From assembly GCA_913048545.1 (NCBI GenBank), contig CAJWWH010000091.1, positions 1 to 6,799 of the forward strand: 6,799 bases of DNA, in the 5' to 3' direction. Below are positions 4,555 to 6,799 of the stretch, in pieces. Position 1 is the stretch's first letter, and each line of letters begins with the position of its first letter. The position numbers were made by a program, and so were the translations under genes. The notes beneath the pieces are model-generated. The model ran no database searches and was not told the DNA's origin. It saw only the letters and a program-made list of their open reading frames with translations. The DNA comes from an uncultured Opitutia bacterium. Lineage in GTDB: Bacteria > Verrucomicrobiota > Verrucomicrobiae > Opitutales > MB11C04.

Positions 4555-6799
4555 ATTTCGAAACCGAGGCGGAAGCCAAGGTTGTCGCGGGGTGTACTAG
4601 GGAGGCTTTTATGGCGCCTTGCCGAACGCAAGTTACTCCCGACGCTGTGCCATGAACCTCCCCGCCTGACCCGAGACGAACCCGAGACCGAGCCTTGAGG
4701 ATCGCTCACCGAATCACTTGAGTGACTAACGAACCAATCCGCTGTCCATTCCCAAACATTTCCGTGCATATCATAGAAGCCCCACGGATTGGCTGCATAT
4801 TGACCGATATCGCGAGTTTGACCAAAGCCCGAATATTGAAAATTTGTATTGAATGAACTAATTATATTTCCCCAAGAATAAGCCGTGGTTGTGCCTGCCC
4901 GACAGGCGTACTCCCATTGTGCTTCAGTAGGCAAAACATATGCCCAGCCCTCAGGAATCTTACCCGACTGCTGGGCATTTAGTCGTGTCAGGAAAACCTG
5001 AACATCACTCCAACTCACCTGTTCTACTGGACGGTTCGGGTTACCTCCAAATGAGCTGGGAGTGGCACTGAGTCCATCCACATTCCCTGTCATCACCTTC
5101 TCGTACTGAGCCTGCGTAACCTCGCACTTGCCAAGGTAAAATCCTTTGGTCAGGGTAACTCTGTGCTGTGTCTCGGTTGACTTTCGACCGACTTCATCCG
5201 TTGGGCTCCCCATGTCAAAGGTGCCCGGTGCCACCCAAAGCATTTCCAAAGACAGATCGGGTATCGTAAAAGTATCCCCCGCTTTGTTGTCCTGCGAACC
5301 TTGCCCCGAGATGACGATCCACGTCTGGCTGGCTTCATCAAAGGAATACCATTTTTTATCTTTCTGCTTCCAAGCGAGGAAATTGCCGTTCGCCCCTGCT
5401 TTCATATACCACCATGAATTTTCGCCATGAGAGTAGACCCAAGGAAAGGACCCGTGCCACTTCCATTGAGATGTCGTACTAACCTGGGCGAAATTAGCGA
5501 CCAGATTCTTTTTAGTGTAACCGTAGGCACGGAGTGTGAGCGGATTGTTACCCCCCGAGGCATCCCCACTCCACCCGGTAAACGCATACCCCGCATATGG
5601 CTTAGCCAAAAGACCGACATAAGAACCTTCGGGATAAACCCCATCCCCCGTGACATGCCCAGCACCAACAATGGTTACAGAGACTTCGAATTCTCCGGGT
5701 ACGAGTTTGGCCTTAGTAAGTTCATTTGTTACTCGAACCTGTGTAAATTGAGGAAATAATCCAGCCATTGTGGGGTCAGTCACAATATCAGTGGTAAAAT
5801 CATTCCCCTTGCTCGCGGGCAAAAGCGTTGCAAGATCAAGCTTTCCAGCAAATAATTGACTGAGGTCAATGGTTTCACTCTCGGCAATAATATCATCGTC
5901 TGTATTTTGAACCACCGAATCGTAATAATGAATTTCCCAAAATTTTGAATTGGAGTTCCAGCTGTTTGATCCCTCTAAAACCTCAACGGTGTAGGATTGA
6001 TTCGCAGGAAGGGAGATTATTTCACTCGATTCCGATGCACCCGATAAAGTGCCATTATATACAATCTTGGAGGTGGCATCCCGAATGATTAATTCGGAAC
6101 CGCCCCAGCCCCAGTACCACGAAAGTAATTTGATTCTTATTTCCCGATTTCCTGAACCATTCACCGCTTCGATTGTAAAAGGTTTAGAAGATGAAGGAAC
6201 ACCACCCGAAACAAGCATTTTATTTAATCCCCAATCATCATCCTTCAACTCGTATGTACCATTGATCGCTTTGCTTAATTCGTCTAGGGCATCGCGAAAT
6301 TCCCTCTCTTCAAAGAGATCTTGGGATGAAAGAACGAAAAGCCTATCCGGAGCAGCCTGTCCGGTGATTCTGGAATTGTCCAATCTCGCGGAATCACGCA
6401 AAAGAGAAGATGCCTGTCCATAATAAGCAATTACCTTATCCAAGAAATCTTTAGCTTTTACCAATTGTCCAGCATCACGAATTCCGCCAAAATTTAAATT
6501 ATGTGCCCGCAAACTTTCCGCAGTAATTTCGATAGTTGGATCAGGATTTTCATCCAAATCATCCAAGAATCCGGCGTTGGCACTCCAGTCATAGGCCGAC
6601 TGCATGGAAGCCAAAGTGGAAAGAAGGTTAACAATCGACCGCAGTACTAATACATCCGCATAATCAACAGTAACTTCATCCTCGGTACCGGTCAAATCCT
6701 GGGACAGTTTGATCACGCTGCCACTCGGTATCTTAGCAAAATGAGCATCCACTTGTTCGAGAGATGGAATAATAGAGTTTTGGAAAAGCTCGGCCAACT
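4548..6799 (-). CDS. Large modular FGE-like (SUMF1 domain) protein with InlB-type repeat, 5'-truncated
   Basis: The frame is open through the right edge; the TTG at 6797 is probably an internal codon, and any signal peptide lies outside. About 749 residues are visible. Residues 1-190 are mostly helical and unrecognised. Residues 206-293 look like a beta-sandwich rich in Trp, Gly and Ser, also unrecognised. Residues 373-438 resemble the InlB/Listeria-type repeat (VYPEGSYVGLLAKPYAGYAF, then TGWSGDASGG). Residues 444-493 are Trp/Tyr-rich. Residues 517-749 form an FGE-like domain: MLWVAPGTFDMGS, GFYLGKCEVTQAQY, PVEQVSWSDV, LPTEAQWEYACRAGTT, GFYDMHGNVWEWTADW, then RRGGSW, NLRSARR and LGFRLGF. The FGE catalytic cysteines that follow GGS are replaced (S718, L723), so sulfatase activation is unlikely. 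A surface or secreted binding role is inferred. The last 46 codons are GC-rich relative to the rest, and the gene ends in tandem TAG stops. Confidence 0.88.
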   Translation of the reverse strand, partial: LAELFQNSIIPSLEQVDAHFAKIPSGSVIKLSQDLTGTEDEVTVDYADVLVLRSIVNLLSTLASMQSAYDWSANAGFLDDLDENPDPTIEITAESLRAHNLNFGGIRDAGQLVKAKDFLDKVIAYYGQASSLLRDSARLDNSRITGQAAPDRLFVLSSQDLFEEREFRDALDELSKAINGTYELKDDDWGLNKMLVSGGVPSSSKPFTIEAVNGSGNREIRIKLLSWYWGWGGSELIIRDATSKIVYNGTLSGASESSEIISLPANQSYTVEVLEGSNSWNSNSKFWEIHYYDSVVQNTDDDIIAESETIDLSQLFAGKLDLATLLPASKGNDFTTDIVTDPTMAGLFPQFTQVRVTNELTKAKLVPGEFEVSVTIVGAGHVTGDGVYPEGSYVGLLAKPYAGYAFTGWSGDASGGNNPLTLRAYGYTKKNLVANFAQVSTTSQWKWHGSFPWVYSHGENSWWYMKAGANGNFLAWKQKDKKWYSFDEASQTWIVISGQGSQDNKAGDTFTIPDLSLEMLWVAPGTFDMGSPTDEVGRKSTETQHRVTLTKGFYLGKCEVTQAQYEKVMTGNVDGLSATPSSFGGNPNRPVEQVSWSDVQVFLTRLNAQQSGKIPEGWAYVLPTEAQWEYACRAGTTTAYSWGNIISSFNTNFQYSGFGQTRDIGQYAANPWGFYDMHGNVWEWTADWFVSHSSDSVSDPQGSVSGSSRVRRGGSWHSVGSNLRSARRHKSLPSTPRDNLGFRLGFEMQ
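4569..4664 (-). other. Candidate diversity-generating retroelement variable region
   Basis: This covers the final block of the FGE-like domain, from RRGGSW to GFR (residues 712-743). Constant family positions (GGSW, NLRSA, NLGFR) alternate with stretches lacking sequence constraint (HSVGS, RRHKSLPSTPRD). Sixteen of the 23 codons at residues 717-739 end in C or T, and the Asn codons kept at 722 and 739 are AAC, as expected if adenines of AAY template codons had been randomised. Known DGR proteins (for example Treponema TvpA) have FGE-related C-type-lectin folds with the variable region in this place. No template repeat or reverse transcriptase is in the window, and ordinary FGE-like paralogues share much of this pattern. 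Confidence 0.3.

Noticed and set aside
4425..4698. Small plus-strand frames running from the spacer into the FGE-like gene
   Set aside because: Their translations are Ala/Pro/Arg-rich with no domain signal; they come from the GC-rich patch antisense to the real gene.
6795..6797. TTG as the start codon of the large minus-strand gene
   Set aside because: The frame continues to the window edge, no ribosome-binding site can be assessed, and the protein begins without the signal peptide expected for its domain types; it is treated as truncated.

Overview
The window looks like a chromosomal segment of a marine-type member of Verrucomicrobiota (an Opitutales/Puniceicoccaceae-like bacterium) or a close PVC relative. 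This is an inference from three things: a large exported-type protein that joins an InlB/Listeria-type repeat, a Trp-rich segment and a C-terminal formylglycine-generating-enzyme-like (SUMF1/FGE) domain; a ribosomal protein S2 with a long Glu/Pro/Ala tail; and the lack of a clear Shine-Dalgarno sequence before any of the four visible start codons. No 16S gene is present, so the placement is tentative. Base composition is moderate, except for a GC-rich patch at 4561-4700.

Layout. Positions 1-896 (+) hold the 3' part of a CaCA-family Na+/Ca2+ antiporter. It converges on a minus-strand translation block read right to left: initiator tRNA-Met (2973-2897), rpsB (2819-1815) and tsf (1777-944). A strong 7-bp hairpin sits in the rpsB leader. 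Across an AT-rich divergent spacer (2974-3089) lie two plus-strand housekeeping genes: a Nif3/YbgI-family metal-binding protein (3090-3845) and a type II 3-dehydroquinate dehydratase, aroQ (3889-4323). A 224-bp convergent spacer, containing a possible intrinsic terminator for the minus strand, leads to the 3' end of the large FGE-like gene. That gene fills 4548-6799 on the minus strand and is cut by the right window edge.

The genes form no single pathway. The tRNA-rpsB-tsf block serves translation initiation and elongation, aroQ serves the shikimate pathway, the antiporter handles cations, and the FGE-like protein is probably a surface or secreted display protein. The most interesting signal is the extreme 3' end of that last gene. 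The FGE-like fold ends in a GGSW...LRSA...GFRL block in a GC-rich patch (62% by hand count, against 48% in the next 100 bases), with a small hairpin over the stop codon. This is the protein family, position and codon pattern expected of a variable region of a diversity-generating retroelement (DGR). No reverse transcriptase or template repeat is visible here, so it could only be a remote target or an ordinary family member.
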